Counted from the first letter of the stretch, positions 17,891 through 27,658 are shown. The stretch: DNA of 64,000 nucleotides from an uncultured Bacillaceae bacterium (GCA_947497585.1 CANMHG010000001.1:558001-622000), one strand, 5' to 3'. Numbers and translations: made by a program. Notes: generated by a model from the letters alone, not told the origin.

Positions 17891-18022
17891 TTGAGAAAAA
17901 TCCGAAAACAGTCCTTTGAAGAATTAGTTTTAGAAAATAAAAAGCAATTACTTAAAGACCAAGAAGCTATGGATAAAATAGAAGCGAGACTAGAACAAAA
18001 GATGCTTGGTAAAGCTGAATAG
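17891..18022 (+). CDS. fbpB: FbpB family small basic protein
   Basis: A 43-residue highly charged helical peptide, LRKIRKQSFEELVLENKK at the start and ARLEQKMLGKAE at the end. It matches the FbpB family, whose B. subtilis member acts with the small RNA FsrA in the iron-sparing response. The start is TTG, with GGGGTGAG 5-8 nt upstream. I see no convincing Fur box before it, so iron control is not shown. Too short for most gene finders. Confidence 0.85.
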   Translation: MRKIRKQSFEELVLENKKQLLKDQEAMDKIEARLEQKMLGKAE

Positions 18023-18108
18023 AGACTACGAAGCAAGCCTCTCCATATATCTCCATACATGAAGACCCTATACACTGGTGATAATGTATTGTAGGAGGGG
18101 ATAAAATT

Positions 18109-18252
18109 ATGTCTAATCAAAACAATCAATATAACCAATTTAAAAATAATAAAATTGGAACACAACCACGTGGCTTTGGAGGAAACAAAGGAAAAAAGAT
18201 GCAAGATAAGTCTGGGCATCAACCACAAGTTATCCAAACAAAAGGTGAGTAA
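18109..18252 (+). CDS. sspN: Small acid-soluble spore protein N
   Basis: A 47-residue protein; the second half, QPRGFGGNKGKKMQDKSG then VIQTKGE at the end, is the SspN signature. Length is typical. GGAGGGG lies 8 nt before the ATG. It is followed by tlp, as in the sspN-tlp pair of B. subtilis. Forespore expression is expected from family knowledge. Confidence 0.93.
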   Translation: MSNQNNQYNQFKNNKIGTQPRGFGGNKGKKMQDKSGHQPQVIQTKGE

Positions 18253-18263
18253 TTAATTAGGTT

Positions 18264-18297
18264 AAAAGGACGTATTTACGTCCTTTTTATTTTTTTA
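18264..18297 (+). terminator. terminator of sspN
   Basis: Arms AAAAGGACGTA and TACGTCCTTTTT with a 2-nt loop, then a T-run. Confidence 0.85.
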
Positions 18298-18377
18298 AAA
18301 AAGAAAAAACCCTCATAATTGTCTATCCTTTGAAGCAAAATAACGAAGTAATGAACGTCAATTTTAGGAGGATACAT

Positions 18378-18611
18378 ATGACAAAACATCAACCAAAACC
18401 AGATAACCGTAATGATAACGTAGAAAAGTTACAGGACATGGTTCAGAATACGATTGAAAATATCGAAGAATCTCATGAGACAATGCAATTTGCTACAGCA
18501 GAAGAAAGAGTCGCAATTGAAGCGAAAAATCAACGTCGTGAAGAGAGCATAGAGGCAATGCGAAATGAAATTCGTGATGAAGCACAAGCGAGAGAAAACG
18601 GTAATATTTAA
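18378..18611 (+). CDS. tlp: Small acid-soluble spore protein Tlp
   Basis: A 77-residue very hydrophilic helical protein beginning MTKHQPKPDNRNDNVEKLQ, the Tlp (thioredoxin-like protein) family of spore proteins. The ATG at 18378 follows TAGGAGG by 5-6 nt; a longer frame from 18330 has no ribosome binding site. It lies after sspN and before yneP in the conserved order. Confidence 0.92.
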   Translation: MTKHQPKPDNRNDNVEKLQDMVQNTIENIEESHETMQFATAEERVAIEAKNQRREESIEAMRNEIRDEAQARENGNI

Positions 18612-18618
18612 CTCTAGC

Positions 18619-18651
18619 AAAGACCAGACTTCTAAAGTTTTGGTCTTTTTT
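18619..18651 (+). terminator. terminator of tlp
   Basis: Arms AAAGACCA and TGGTCTTT with a T-run. Confidence 0.8.
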
Positions 18652-18719
18652 GTTGGTATTTAAACGTTATATCTCGTACAATTAACGTTAGTTGATTGTA
18701 AGTAGGGGGAGAAAGAATC

Positions 18720-19148
18720 GTGATAATAAGTAGAAAAGAAGTTGAAGTTCGATATGCAGAAACCGATCAAATGGGTGTTGTTTATCATGGTAATTACTTA
18801 GTGTGGTTAGAGTTAGGTCGTACGCAGCTGATTCGAGATTTGGGGTTTAGCTATGCAGCAATGGAAAAAGAAGGAATCATTTCTCCAGTTATTGATATTC
18901 AAGTATCTTATAAGAAGCCTTTACGTTATGGGGATATAGCTATAGTAAATACGTGGATTGAGCATTACGACGGGTTACGCGTGATTTATGGCTATGAAAT
19001 ACTAACCCCAACAAATGAGCTTGCTGTGAGTGCTAATTCTACTCATGTGTGTGTGAAAAAGAATTCCTTTCGTCCAATACAAATTCGCAAAGTTTATCCA
19101 GATTGGCATGAAGCATATGAAAAAGCAAAAAAACCGGAAGTAAAGTAA
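18720..19148 (+). CDS. yneP: Acyl-CoA thioesterase YneP (4HBT family)
   Basis: A 142-residue hot-dog fold thioesterase of the YbgC/FadM type, with the catalytic Asp in VRYAETDQMGVVYHGNYLVW and a glutamate later in the helix (LELGRT). The GTG start follows GGGGGAG by about 9 nt. It is directly joined to yneQ (no gap), as in B. subtilis. Substrate unknown. Confidence 0.9.
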   Translation: MIISRKEVEVRYAETDQMGVVYHGNYLVWLELGRTQLIRDLGFSYAAMEKEGIISPVIDIQVSYKKPLRYGDIAIVNTWIEHYDGLRVIYGYEILTPTNELAVSANSTHVCVKKNSFRPIQIRKVYPDWHEAYEKAKKPEVK

Positions 19149-19457
19149 ATGGCATTTGGTATAAAAAAACGCGAACTGGAGGAGTGGAAAGAAGGCGTAC
19201 GCTCAGGACAAATATCTTTTATAACACATTACTGGTATGACCCTCGTTTTCCTCAATGCAATACGGTGACTAAGGTTGGTTGCTCTGACATTGATAAGTT
19301 AATCAACTGGGGTAATCAATATGGCTTAAAACCAGAATGGATACACGTAAGAGACACATATCCTCATTATGATTTATTAGGTGACCGTCAACGAAGTATA
19401 CTTCAAGAGGAGGGTATGCTTGACCAAATTGAACGTTTTATACAGCAAAAGAAGTGA
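19149..19457 (+). CDS. yneQ: YneQ family protein
   Basis: A 102-residue soluble protein with the family pattern THYWYDPRFPQCNTVTKVGC and IHVRDTYPHYD. Function unknown. Its start codon follows the yneP stop directly, so the two are translationally linked. It ends in TGA followed by a terminator, which shows that TGA is an ordinary stop codon in this genome outside SECIS contexts. Confidence 0.88.
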   Translation: MAFGIKKRELEEWKEGVRSGQISFITHYWYDPRFPQCNTVTKVGCSDIDKLINWGNQYGLKPEWIHVRDTYPHYDLLGDRQRSILQEEGMLDQIERFIQQKK

Positions 19458-19485
19458 TTCAGCTTACAACGAATCACTTCTTTTA
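19451..19485. terminator. terminator between yneQ and yneR
   Basis: A 10-bp stem GAAGTGATTC/GAATCACTTC with T-rich sequence after it, overlapping the yneQ stop; between convergent genes. Confidence 0.85.
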
Positions 19486-19492
19486 ATTATTA

Positions 19493-19783
19493 TTAAGATT
19501 CATATTCAAATTCAGGTTCTTCTTTTTTCTCATCGAAAGCTACTCTGAGATTATGATTGTCAAAATACCAAATGTCAGCTTCTTCAACAAAAAATGTTAT
19601 ACCTTCTTCTTCAACCTTTATTGCAGATTCTACAGGTTTTTCAATACTAACACCAAGTGAAAAGCCACTTTGCAAGGAATTAAACCCACCATAACGTACA
19701 AAAAAACGAACACCGTCACCAGATTGTAAATTTAGTTCATCCTTATACCATTTTGCGGCCTTGTCAGACACCATTAATTCCAT
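19493..19783 (-). CDS. yneR: HesB-like protein YneR
   Basis: A 96-residue protein of the HesB/IscA-like fold (VRFFVRYGGFNSLQSGFSLG) that lacks the conserved cysteines needed to carry an Fe-S cluster; the C-terminus is acidic. The start at 19783 follows AAGGAAGGTG by 6 nt; a longer frame to 19831 would begin in the upstream leader. Gene order matches B. subtilis yneR. The acidic tail and missing cysteines make an Fe-S scaffold role doubtful. Confidence 0.85.
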   Translation of the reverse strand: MELMVSDKAAKWYKDELNLQSGDGVRFFVRYGGFNSLQSGFSLGVSIEKPVESAIKVEEEGITFFVEEADIWYFDNHNLRVAFDEKKEEPEFEYES

Positions 19784-19863
19784 AAGTAACACCTTCCTTA
19801 AGGGGTATAACCTTATTATACATTTAGGCATGTAGAGTATCCAATGAACAATAGGTGAATTTT

Positions 19864-21033
19864 TTAGTCAAGCCATTGTTTCATATGGCTATCCATTTCC
19901 TCAAATATGGAAGAAGAGTATCTTGTACCAGAGGTTGTTGCTGCTTCTAGTGGTACTACTTGAAATCTCCTGACATTTGTATTTGTTACATACGTAGGTG
20001 TAAATTGTGGATCGTGAATTGTTACCACTGAATTATTGTCTACTAATTGTTTTGTAATGCTAATCTGTAAGACCCCACCAATATCTTTATAGTTTTTTAT
20101 TTGTCCAGATAAAAAATTCCCTAATGAGTATACAACAAAGGTCTTACTTCCATCATCTCTTGTAATCCACTCCATAGGCTGTAAGACATGTGGGTGGTGT
20201 CCAATAACTAAATCAACACCTTCATTTGCGAGCATTTTCGCTAAGGATTTTTGCTCATCATTCGGGAAGAGTTGATACTCATTTCCCCAATGCATACTAA
20301 CAACAAGTACATCTGCAATTTGTTTAGCGGCTGCTATGTCTGCTTTCATTATCTCAGGTTCAATTAGATTGACGAGATATTCCTTTCCTTTGGGAACCGG
20401 TATGCCGTTTGTACCGTAAGTATAAGATAAGAAAGCAAGCTTAATTCCGTTACGGTTAAGAACCCTGATTCGCTCTTTATCTTCTTGATCACGATAGCCT
20501 CCAACATACTCCATCCCAATTTTATCAAAATAGGAAGTTGCATTTAGGACTGCTTTTTCTCCTCGATCCAATGTGTGGTTATTTGCAATGGAAACAATAT
20601 CGACTCCAGCATCTAAAAGTGCATCTGCAACCTCATAAGGGCTATTAAACAAAGGGTAGGTAGACAAGCCGATTTCTGTTCCTCCAATGATTGTCTCTTG
20701 ATTTGCTATGGTTATATCAGGACTTTGAAGCAGGTGCTTCACACTTGCTATATTCGGCTTGAAATCATAGCCAGTAGCGGTTTTTGCATCCTTGTAAACA
20801 GTGCCATGAATCAAGATATCACCAACTGCAGCAAGTGATATCGTTGCAGAATAGGATTTATAAACAAAATCGGATTGTTTTGTAGAGTGTTCTGATATAG
20901 ATTTAATTGTTGTACTAGAAACTGCTTGATCTCTTTCAAAATACATGGAGAATAGTAAATAAGAGATAGTGATTAGTAAAGTTAAACTAACAATAGACGC
21001 AAACAAGGTTAAATTTTGCTTCGATTTTTTCAC
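19864..21033 (-). CDS. CapA family protein (metallophosphatase-like capsule/PGA protein)
   Basis: 389 residues: an N-terminal membrane anchor (residues 9-30) and an extracellular PGA_cap domain with a calcineurin-like metal site, seen in VGDILIHG, NQETIIGG, SIANNHTLDRG, MHWGNEY and GHHPHVLQP. The family includes CapA/PgsA, needed for poly-gamma-glutamate synthesis and anchoring. No capB, capC or capE gene is nearby, so it is more likely a stand-alone CapA-like enzyme. Substrate unknown. Confidence 0.88.
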   Translation of the reverse strand: MKKSKQNLTLFASIVSLTLLITISYLLFSMYFERDQAVSSTTIKSISEHSTKQSDFVYKSYSATISLAAVGDILIHGTVYKDAKTATGYDFKPNIASVKHLLQSPDITIANQETIIGGTEIGLSTYPLFNSPYEVADALLDAGVDIVSIANNHTLDRGEKAVLNATSYFDKIGMEYVGGYRDQEDKERIRVLNRNGIKLAFLSYTYGTNGIPVPKGKEYLVNLIEPEIMKADIAAAKQIADVLVVSMHWGNEYQLFPNDEQKSLAKMLANEGVDLVIGHHPHVLQPMEWITRDDGSKTFVVYSLGNFLSGQIKNYKDIGGVLQISITKQLVDNNSVVTIHDPQFTPTYVTNTNVRRFQVVPLEAATTSGTRYSSSIFEEMDSHMKQWLD

Positions 21034-21232
21034 GCACGTTGACTCCTTAAGTTCATTTAATCTTACTATATAATAAATTTGGAAAATTTACTCATATTTT
21101 GCGAAAAAAACAAGAATTTTAGCAGTAAAAGTAGAAAAATATTTCAATAACCGAAATAAAATACAAGGATTTTTCTTATTCATAGCGAATATTGTAAATA
21201 TAAATGCAATTTAATAGAAAGAGGGTCAGTAC

Positions 21233-23020
21233 ATGATTACTTTTAAGAAACCAGATGTAGAACAATTTTTTAGAACGTTTGCAATTCAAAACTTTGCAGT
21301 AAGTCCGGATGAGACACAATTAATCTTTAGTACGAATTTAAGTGGAAAATATAATCTTTGGGCAATGGATTTGCCTAATCAGTTTCCTTATCCACTTACG
21401 TTTATTGACCAAAGCAATCAAGAGCTTGTGTATGATAAGGAAGGTAAATTTATTATTGCTGGCTTTGATAAAGATGGAGACGAAAATACCCAATTATTTG
21501 CTCTTCAAACACAGGGTGGAGAATTAAAACCACTTCGTACACTAGAAGGCCATCGTCATATGGGACCGATTCTTTCAAAGGATGGAAAGAGATTATTTTA
21601 CACCTCAACTAAAGAAAATCCGATGTATTTAAATACATATTGCTATGATCTTGAAAGCGGTGAAGAATCAGTTATAAACGAAGGAAGTGAATCGGCTACT
21701 TATTTAATGGATGTGAGTCCAAATGAAGAAAGCCAAATTTATTGGAGACACTTTGCTAATACGAACACGCGTGCTTATGTGTTGAATAATGGCAATTTCA
21801 TTCAACTAACACCTGAAACTAATAAACAGCACACTGTTACAGGTGTAGTATTTACAAGTGATACGGAAACTTATTTACTTACAAACCACGAGGAAGATTT
21901 AACATATTTGGCAAAATATGATCTCACTTCTGGAGAATTTACAAAAGTTCTAGCTTTTGACAAAGAAGACTTGAATAACGTTAAGTTCAATAAAGAGCAA
22001 AATAAACTATACATTACGAGTTCAAAAGGTGTTGAAGATTTCTTATATGAATATGATTTAGCTACAGGAGAGACAAATCCTATTGAAACACCTACTAGTG
22101 TTATTGAAAAGCTAATTGTATCAAAAGCTGGCAATTTATATATTCTTGGTCGTTCTGCAACACGCCCTTTCAATATTTACAAAAGAACTTCTAGAACTAA
22201 AGAATGGCAACCGTGCACAAATTACGGAGTTCCAGGGGTAGCTGAAGAGGAGTTAGTTGAGCCTGAAGTTCTTACATATCCTTCATTCGATGGATTAGAA
22301 ATTGAAGCTCTTTTCTTTAAGGCAAAAGAAGAAGTTAGCAATGGACATGTTATTTTATGGCCACACGGTGGTCCTCAAGCTGCCGAGCGGAAATCATTTA
22401 GAGCACTATTCCAATTCTTAGTAAACCGTGGTTATAGTCTCTTTGCTCCGAACTTCCGTGGTTCTTCTAACTATGGCTTATCGTTTATGAAAATGGTTGA
22501 AGGTGACTGGGGACATGGTCCAAGACTTGATAATATTGAGGGATTAGAATACCTTATTAAAAATGGTTATGCAGACCGCGAGAAAATCTTGTTAATGGGT
22601 GGTAGCTTCGGTGGCTACATGGCGTTACTATTACATGGTCGACATGCTGAATATTTTAAAGCTGTTGTAGATATATTTGGACCAAGTGACTTATTCTCGT
22701 TTATTGAATCAGTTCCTGAGCATTGGAAGCCTGCGATGGCACAATGGGTAGGAGATCCTGTTAAGGATAAAGAGAAGTTAATAGAATATTCTCCGATTAC
22801 TCATTTAGATGGTATGGTCAAACCAATGCTAGTTATTCAAGGTGCAAATGACCCTCGTGTTGTTAAGGCTGAGTCAGATAAGATTGTTCAAGCACTTCAG
22901 GATAAAGGAATCAATGTAGATTACCTCGTCCTTGAAGATGAAGGACATGGCTTCTCTAAGAAAGAAAATGAAATAAAAGTAAACAGAACGATTCTTGAGT
23001 TCTTTGATCGTTTTATTTAA
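21233..23020 (+). CDS. S9 family serine peptidase (acylaminoacyl/prolyl oligopeptidase type)
   Basis: 595 residues: an N-terminal beta-propeller of about 320 residues and a C-terminal alpha/beta-hydrolase domain. The catalytic serine is in GGSFGGYMA (near residue 458), the aspartate in GANDPRV and the histidine in EGHGF. The oxyanion region WPHGGPQAAERKSF is present. No signal peptide, so cytoplasmic; it probably trims short peptides, like B. subtilis YuxL. GAGGGT precedes the ATG. Confidence 0.93.
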   Translation: MITFKKPDVEQFFRTFAIQNFAVSPDETQLIFSTNLSGKYNLWAMDLPNQFPYPLTFIDQSNQELVYDKEGKFIIAGFDKDGDENTQLFALQTQGGELKPLRTLEGHRHMGPILSKDGKRLFYTSTKENPMYLNTYCYDLESGEESVINEGSESATYLMDVSPNEESQIYWRHFANTNTRAYVLNNGNFIQLTPETNKQHTVTGVVFTSDTETYLLTNHEEDLTYLAKYDLTSGEFTKVLAFDKEDLNNVKFNKEQNKLYITSSKGVEDFLYEYDLATGETNPIETPTSVIEKLIVSKAGNLYILGRSATRPFNIYKRTSRTKEWQPCTNYGVPGVAEEELVEPEVLTYPSFDGLEIEALFFKAKEEVSNGHVILWPHGGPQAAERKSFRALFQFLVNRGYSLFAPNFRGSSNYGLSFMKMVEGDWGHGPRLDNIEGLEYLIKNGYADREKILLMGGSFGGYMALLLHGRHAEYFKAVVDIFGPSDLFSFIESVPEHWKPAMAQWVGDPVKDKEKLIEYSPITHLDGMVKPMLVIQGANDPRVVKAESDKIVQALQDKGINVDYLVLEDEGHGFSKKENEIKVNRTILEFFDRFI

Positions 23021-23032
23021 TATATAGACATA

Positions 23033-23072
23033 AAAAAGACGGGCAACCTACTTCGGTTGTACGTCTTTTTCG
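23033..23072. terminator. terminator between peptidase and small hypothetical gene
   Basis: Arms AAAAAGACG and CGTCTTTTT with an inner CAACC/GGTTG stem; it overlaps the end of the convergent gene. Confidence 0.85.
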
Positions 23073-23248
23073 TCTTCTAATTCGTCAATCATTTTTAATA
23101 ATTCATCAAATGAAGAAATTTTTTTGCATGGGTCACCACTGCATTCTAAGTTTGAGGAGTCAAAGAGTTCTAAGGCAAATTCTTCATTGCTTTCGGAATG
23201 GCTTACCGTTGTTTCATATATAAAATTACGTGGGTTGAGTTTTTGCAT
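23048..23248 (-). CDS. Small acidic hypothetical protein
   Basis: A 66-residue acidic protein starting MQKLNPRNFIYETTVSHSES with a C-terminal helix (FDELLKMIDELEDEKDVQ) and two cysteines (ECSGDPCKK). I chose ATG 23248 because GAAAGG lies 9 nt upstream; two upstream in-frame starts sit too close to that site. I do not recognise the family. Confidence 0.65.
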   Translation of the reverse strand: MQKLNPRNFIYETTVSHSESNEEFALELFDSSNLECSGDPCKKISSFDELLKMIDELEDEKDVQPK

Positions 23249-23385
23249 GCTCATCAACCTTTCAAGTGTTGTTACTTATATCATATAGCAAAATCTGTGG
23301 AATTAACCCTTGAAATTTGTCAAAATTGAAAACGTTTACATAAATTTGTACGGCAGTGAGCGCCCGAACCTCTTGAAATAGAAAA

Positions 23386-23412
23386 AACACACCCTAAAAG
23401 GATGTGTTTAAA
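23386..23412 (-). terminator. terminator of plsY
   Basis: On the minus strand, AAACACATCC pairs with GGGTGTGTTT and is followed by a U-run. Confidence 0.75.
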
Positions 23413-23992
23413 GCCACTTAATTTTAGGTTCTGTTTTGTTGATAATTCGTTTAATGTTAGCGATGTGTTTAAAGATTACAAACGCTGCAAGTAAGGATAG
23501 AACAATAATTAAAGGAAGGTCTCCAAAGAATATACTATAGATGACACCATAGATACCTGTAAGCATGGATGAAAGTGAAACGTACTTTGATATGTATAAA
23601 CAGATGAAGAATACAAGTAGCATAGTTATAAAAAGAATAGGGCTATAAAATAAGAGCAATCCACCAGATGTTGCTACTGCTTTTCCACCTTTAAATTTTG
23701 CGAAGACAGGATAAACATGTCCAATGACTGCTATTACCCCAACTAGTAATGGATGAAGGTCCGCACCTACTAGCATTGGTAAAGCTGCTGCCAATGTACC
23801 TTTTAGTATATCAGCTATTGTTACAATTAATCCCGCTTTCACACCTAAAGTGCGAAACGTATTTGTTCCACCTAAATTCCCACTGCCATGTTCACGAATA
23901 TCAATCCCGTACCCAATCTTTCCAACAATCAGTGCAGAGGGTATTGAACCTAGTAAGTATGCAAGGATAATTACGAAAACTTCAAGTATCAT
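23408..23992 (-). CDS. plsY: Glycerol-3-phosphate acyltransferase PlsY
   Basis: A 194-residue membrane enzyme that transfers the acyl group of acyl-phosphate to glycerol-3-phosphate, the first step of phospholipid synthesis in Gram-positive bacteria. Conserved motifs are visible: [22 protein letters not shown] and [12 protein letters not shown]. Five hydrophobic segments. Its position before yneT-parE-parC matches the essential B. subtilis yneS/plsY locus. Confidence 0.96.
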   Translation of the reverse strand: MILEVFVIILAYLLGSIPSALIVGKIGYGIDIREHGSGNLGGTNTFRTLGVKAGLIVTIADILKGTLAAALPMLVGADLHPLLVGVIAVIGHVYPVFAKFKGGKAVATSGGLLLFYSPILFITMLLVFFICLYISKYVSLSSMLTGIYGVIYSIFFGDLPLIIVLSLLAAFVIFKHIANIKRIINKTEPKIKWL

Positions 23993-24149
23993 TTACTTTT
24001 CCCCTTTTAAATCCAGCATGTCTTCTTATAATTGTACCACGTCAATACAAAAAAACATACCAATTATTCAATCAGCAAATCCTGTTAATTTGCAAATATA
24101 ACTTTTCATTTGTCAAAAAATTTCGTAGTATGTCGGTAGGAGGTGTAGT

Positions 24150-25892
24150 ATGTCGAGAATTGAAACTCATAAACAGAATGGAATAAAAACTTCTACAATC
24201 GTAGTGGGGTTAATTGCTTCACTCGTACTGATATCTACAAGTCTATTTTTCTTTATCTATCCATTCCCATCAGAAGAAAAAGTGATATATACAAGCAAAG
24301 AGCACCCAATCATTTATAAGGGAGATATGTTGGAGGAAGAAGCTTTAATAAAAGATAACATTGTATATTTACCTCTTACATTTTTTAAAGAACATATTGA
24401 TGACTCATTCGTAATGGATGTAGAGACGAATTCGATTATTATTACAACAACTGACAAAGTTATTCAAATGCCTACGGATTCATTAAGTTATCTAGTGAAT
24501 GAACAATCTTTCAAGGTAGAGATACCAATTCTACTAGAAAACGAGGAGATTCCATATATTGCTTTAGATCTGCTCAAGAATCTATATCCGGTTCAAATAG
24601 AGCACCTTGAAGATTCGGGAGTAGTTATAGTAAGAAAGCATGGTGAATCTATCCTTTATGGAACAGTCAATGCGGACCAAAAAGTAGATAATCTTCGACT
24701 TAGATTAGAAACTAGTTTAACTAGTCCTTACGTTGCAGAGGTTACTGAGAAAGAAAATATTGAAATAATTAAAGAAGAACGCAGTTTTTATTATGTTCGA
24801 AAAGACAATGGTGTGGCAGGTTTTTTACCCAAAGATTCTATCACTCTTGCAAACACAAGAATAGTTACAGTGGAATATGAAAGTGTAAAAAAACCACACC
24901 CTGCCATTCAGTGGCCAATTAATGTAACCTGGGAAGCTGTTTATTCAGTGAATCCAGATGTGAAGAAGCTTCCTCAAATGCCAGGTGTAAACGTTGTTTC
25001 ACCTACTTGGTTCCATTTGGAAAATAATGAAGGTGATATCTCAAATCTTGGTTCAATTGAGTATGTGAACTGGGCAAAGTCTCGAAACTACCAAGTCTGG
25101 GGACTCTTTTCGAATGATTTTGATCCAGATAAAACCCATGAAGCGTTTAAAAACTATGAAACTAGAATGAAGATGGTTAGACAGCTTCTTCAATATGCTG
25201 AAATGTACAAGCTAGATGGCATTAATATAGATATTGAAAACGTTCGTTCAGCTGACGGACCACTTGTTACTCAATTTGTAAGAGAGGCAACACCATACTT
25301 TCATCAAGCAGGACTAATTGTTTCGATGGACATTACCTTTATATCAGGTAGTGAAATGTGGTCCAAGTTTTATGAACGAGAAAAGCTAGCAGAAATTGTC
25401 GACTATATCATGGTTATGGCCTACGATGAACATTGGGGAACATCTCCTGTAGCGGGTAGTGTAGCAAGTTTACCATGGGTTGAAAACAACCTTAAAGAGC
25501 TTTTAAAAGTCGTACCACATGATCGCCTCATCTTAGGTGTTCCTCTATATGCAAGGATTTGGAAAGAACAAGATACAGAGGGAGGAAACATTGAAGTTTC
25601 TTCGAAGGCTTATAGCATGGATGCGATTTGGGAGTGGATAAAAGAGAGAGAGTTAACCCCGAACTATGATGAAGCCTCGGGTCAAAATTATGTAGAATAT
25701 CGAAATGTAGAAGAGAAAGCGACCTATAAGATTTGGATCGAAGATGAACTCTCCCTATATAAAAGAGGACAGTTAGTTCATAAGTATAATCTTGCAGGGG
25801 TTGCGACCTGGTCTCGTTTCTTTGCTAATGACTTAGGATGGACAACGCTTGATGAGTCTTTAAAAAGACTTGAAACAACTAGCAAAGAATAG
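24150..25892 (+). CDS. Glycosyl hydrolase family 18 protein with N-terminal stalk and SH3-like domains
   Basis: 580 residues: a membrane anchor (residues 17-37), a copper-amine-oxidase-like stalk region (about 45-160), an SH3-like part (about 165-235), and a GH18 domain (about 245-570). The GH18 catalytic motif DxxDxE is intact in LDGINIDIENV (near residue 357), and MAYDEHWG is the substrate strand. Related Bacillus proteins (YaaH, YdhD, YvbX) hydrolyse cortex or wall glycans, often in spores. The substrate is probably a GlcNAc polymer of the wall; spore location is inference. Confidence 0.88.
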   Translation: MSRIETHKQNGIKTSTIVVGLIASLVLISTSLFFFIYPFPSEEKVIYTSKEHPIIYKGDMLEEEALIKDNIVYLPLTFFKEHIDDSFVMDVETNSIIITTTDKVIQMPTDSLSYLVNEQSFKVEIPILLENEEIPYIALDLLKNLYPVQIEHLEDSGVVIVRKHGESILYGTVNADQKVDNLRLRLETSLTSPYVAEVTEKENIEIIKEERSFYYVRKDNGVAGFLPKDSITLANTRIVTVEYESVKKPHPAIQWPINVTWEAVYSVNPDVKKLPQMPGVNVVSPTWFHLENNEGDISNLGSIEYVNWAKSRNYQVWGLFSNDFDPDKTHEAFKNYETRMKMVRQLLQYAEMYKLDGINIDIENVRSADGPLVTQFVREATPYFHQAGLIVSMDITFISGSEMWSKFYEREKLAEIVDYIMVMAYDEHWGTSPVAGSVASLPWVENNLKELLKVVPHDRLILGVPLYARIWKEQDTEGGNIEVSSKAYSMDAIWEWIKERELTPNYDEASGQNYVEYRNVEEKATYKIWIEDELSLYKRGQLVHKYNLAGVATWSRFFANDLGWTTLDESLKRLETTSKE

Positions 25893-25905
25893 TTGTTATG
25901 AAATG

Positions 25906-25934
25906 CCCAAATCAATTATCTGATTTGGGTTTTA
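25906..25934 (+). terminator. terminator of the GH18 gene
   Basis: A 9-bp stem CCCAAATCA/TGATTTGGG with TTTT following. Confidence 0.85.
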
Positions 25935-26080
25935 ATTTATTTATAGTTATCTTGAACTGAAGATAATTTACTTTCATTTTTATCTATTTAAGGCTATAAT
26001 CACTTTGTAAAAGCTTTTAAATTACAAGTAAAACTTTTTTATATGCAACTATGGTTTGATATAAATTGGAGGCTTTAGAC

Positions 26081-27109
26081 ATGCCACGCCAGCTTACAAA
26101 ATTCCAACTTTTTAAACAACGTTTATATTTATGGGTATTACCACTGTTAATAGTTGCACTATTAGGTCCATTTGTTGAATGGGACGGTAGGCTAGGATTC
26201 TATGAATATACAGTGTTATTTCTTATAACCTGGTATGTTCTTATCTGGATTCTCATTTTTAAAGGGTATGCGTTTCGTATCATAGAACTTGCGACCTTGA
26301 TCATAAACAGCATTCTTCATTTAATTACAACTTATAGAGTTACTAACAGTGCAGCACTAGATAATCATCATTCTCCAGGTAGTGCGGGATACTGGACAAC
26401 ACTCATCTATATTTATATTTTTATTACACTTTACGGGAAAGCTGGAGCTATTTACTCATTTAGTTTATGGCTACTCACGTTGTTCGTTACCCTAGCATTT
26501 TGGGACAACTTATTATTCGACTATAAAAGTCATTTCTCACAATATATGCTAGCAAATTTAGTCTATATTCTATTTTTGTTCTCTGCTAGGAAGATGATTA
26601 AGAATTATACTAAAGCTGAAATTCTTGAGGAAATGGCCTATCAAGATCAATTAACGGGTATAGGAAACAGAAGACATCTATATAAAACGATTGAACAGTT
26701 GATTCAGAAAAGCAATACAAACTTATCGGTAATCTTTTTCGATATTGATCGATTTAAGAAGGTAAATGATGTATTTGGCCATACGACAGGCGACCAAGTA
26801 CTTGTTGAATTTACAACTCTTATCTCGAAGGAATTAAGTAAAGATGATTATTTCGGACGTTGGGGTGGAGAGGAATTTGTCATTGTTTCAAAACTTCCTA
26901 TAGACGATACGATTAAATTAGCCGAAAAATTAAGGGAAAAAGTAGAAAAACATACTTTTACAGAGATAGGCAACTTAACCTCAAGCTTTGGTGTTGAGAA
27001 ATATAAAATTGGTGATAATGTAGAAACAATAGTAGATCGTGCTGATAAAGCATTGTATAACGCAAAAGAAGAAGGACGTAACAGAGTATGTGTGTTTAAG
27101 GATCAATAA
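26081..27109 (+). CDS. Membrane diguanylate cyclase (GGDEF domain)
   Basis: 342 residues: about six membrane segments (residues 15-165) followed by a GGDEF domain that makes cyclic di-GMP from GTP. The active-site loop is RWGGEEF (near residue 260) and the domain opens with DQLTGIGNRRHL; the metal-binding FFDIDRFKKVND is intact. No RxxD inhibitory site is visible five residues before GGEEF. The start at 26081 follows GGAGG by 8 nt. The membrane part resembles that of B. subtilis DgcK. An EAL protein at 51.7 kb could degrade the product. Confidence 0.9.
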   Translation: MPRQLTKFQLFKQRLYLWVLPLLIVALLGPFVEWDGRLGFYEYTVLFLITWYVLIWILIFKGYAFRIIELATLIINSILHLITTYRVTNSAALDNHHSPGSAGYWTTLIYIYIFITLYGKAGAIYSFSLWLLTLFVTLAFWDNLLFDYKSHFSQYMLANLVYILFLFSARKMIKNYTKAEILEEMAYQDQLTGIGNRRHLYKTIEQLIQKSNTNLSVIFFDIDRFKKVNDVFGHTTGDQVLVEFTTLISKELSKDDYFGRWGGEEFVIVSKLPIDDTIKLAEKLREKVEKHTFTEIGNLTSSFGVEKYKIGDNVETIVDRADKALYNAKEEGRNRVCVFKDQ

Positions 27110-27110
27110 G

Positions 27111-27149
27111 GATAGTGAAGCTTTTAAGATGCTCCACTATCTTTTTTTT
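27111..27149 (+). terminator. terminator of the diguanylate cyclase gene
   Basis: Arms GATAGTG..AGC and GCT..CACTATC with a run of eight T. Confidence 0.88.
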
Positions 27150-27244
27150 CGACAAAATCTGTTTAAAGCAGAAGGAATAATGAACCATATTACCGAAATA
27201 CTAGTGTAAGAAGAGGTATGGTATATGAAAGGAGAAATTAATCC

Positions 27245-27658
27245 ATGGCAATTAACATCCCGTCAAGAGAAGAGATTGGAAAAATACTTAAGGAAAGTAA
27301 ACGAATTGCGGTTGTTGGTTTATCTGAAAATCCAGAGAAAACGTCTCATATGGTTAGTAAAGCAATGCAAGATGCCGGCTATGAGATTATTCCTGTAAAT
27401 CCGACGGCAAGTGAAGTGCTCGGTGTAAAAGCAGTGAAAACGCTTAAAGAAATTGAGGGTCATGTGGACATTGTTAACGTTTTCCGCAGGTCCGAACATT
27501 TATTCGATGTAGCTAAGGAGTTTGCAGAAATCAATGCAGATGTTTATTGGGCGCAGTTAGGGCTTGTAAATGAAGATGCATATCATTTCTTGAAAGAAAA
27601 AGGGTACACAGTAATTATGGATCGTTGCATAAAAGTAGAGCACGCACTGACGAAATAG
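27245..27658 (+). CDS. yneT: CoA-binding domain protein YneT
   Basis: A 137-residue Rossmann-like protein of the CoA-binding (YccU/YneT) family, with VVGLSENPEKTSHMVSKAM, a conserved GYEIIPVNP and the C-terminal MDRCIKVEH. Expected to bind CoA; role unknown. It lies directly before parE as in B. subtilis. Confidence 0.92.
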   Translation: MAINIPSREEIGKILKESKRIAVVGLSENPEKTSHMVSKAMQDAGYEIIPVNPTASEVLGVKAVKTLKEIEGHVDIVNVFRRSEHLFDVAKEFAEINADVYWAQLGLVNEDAYHFLKEKGYTVIMDRCIKVEHALTK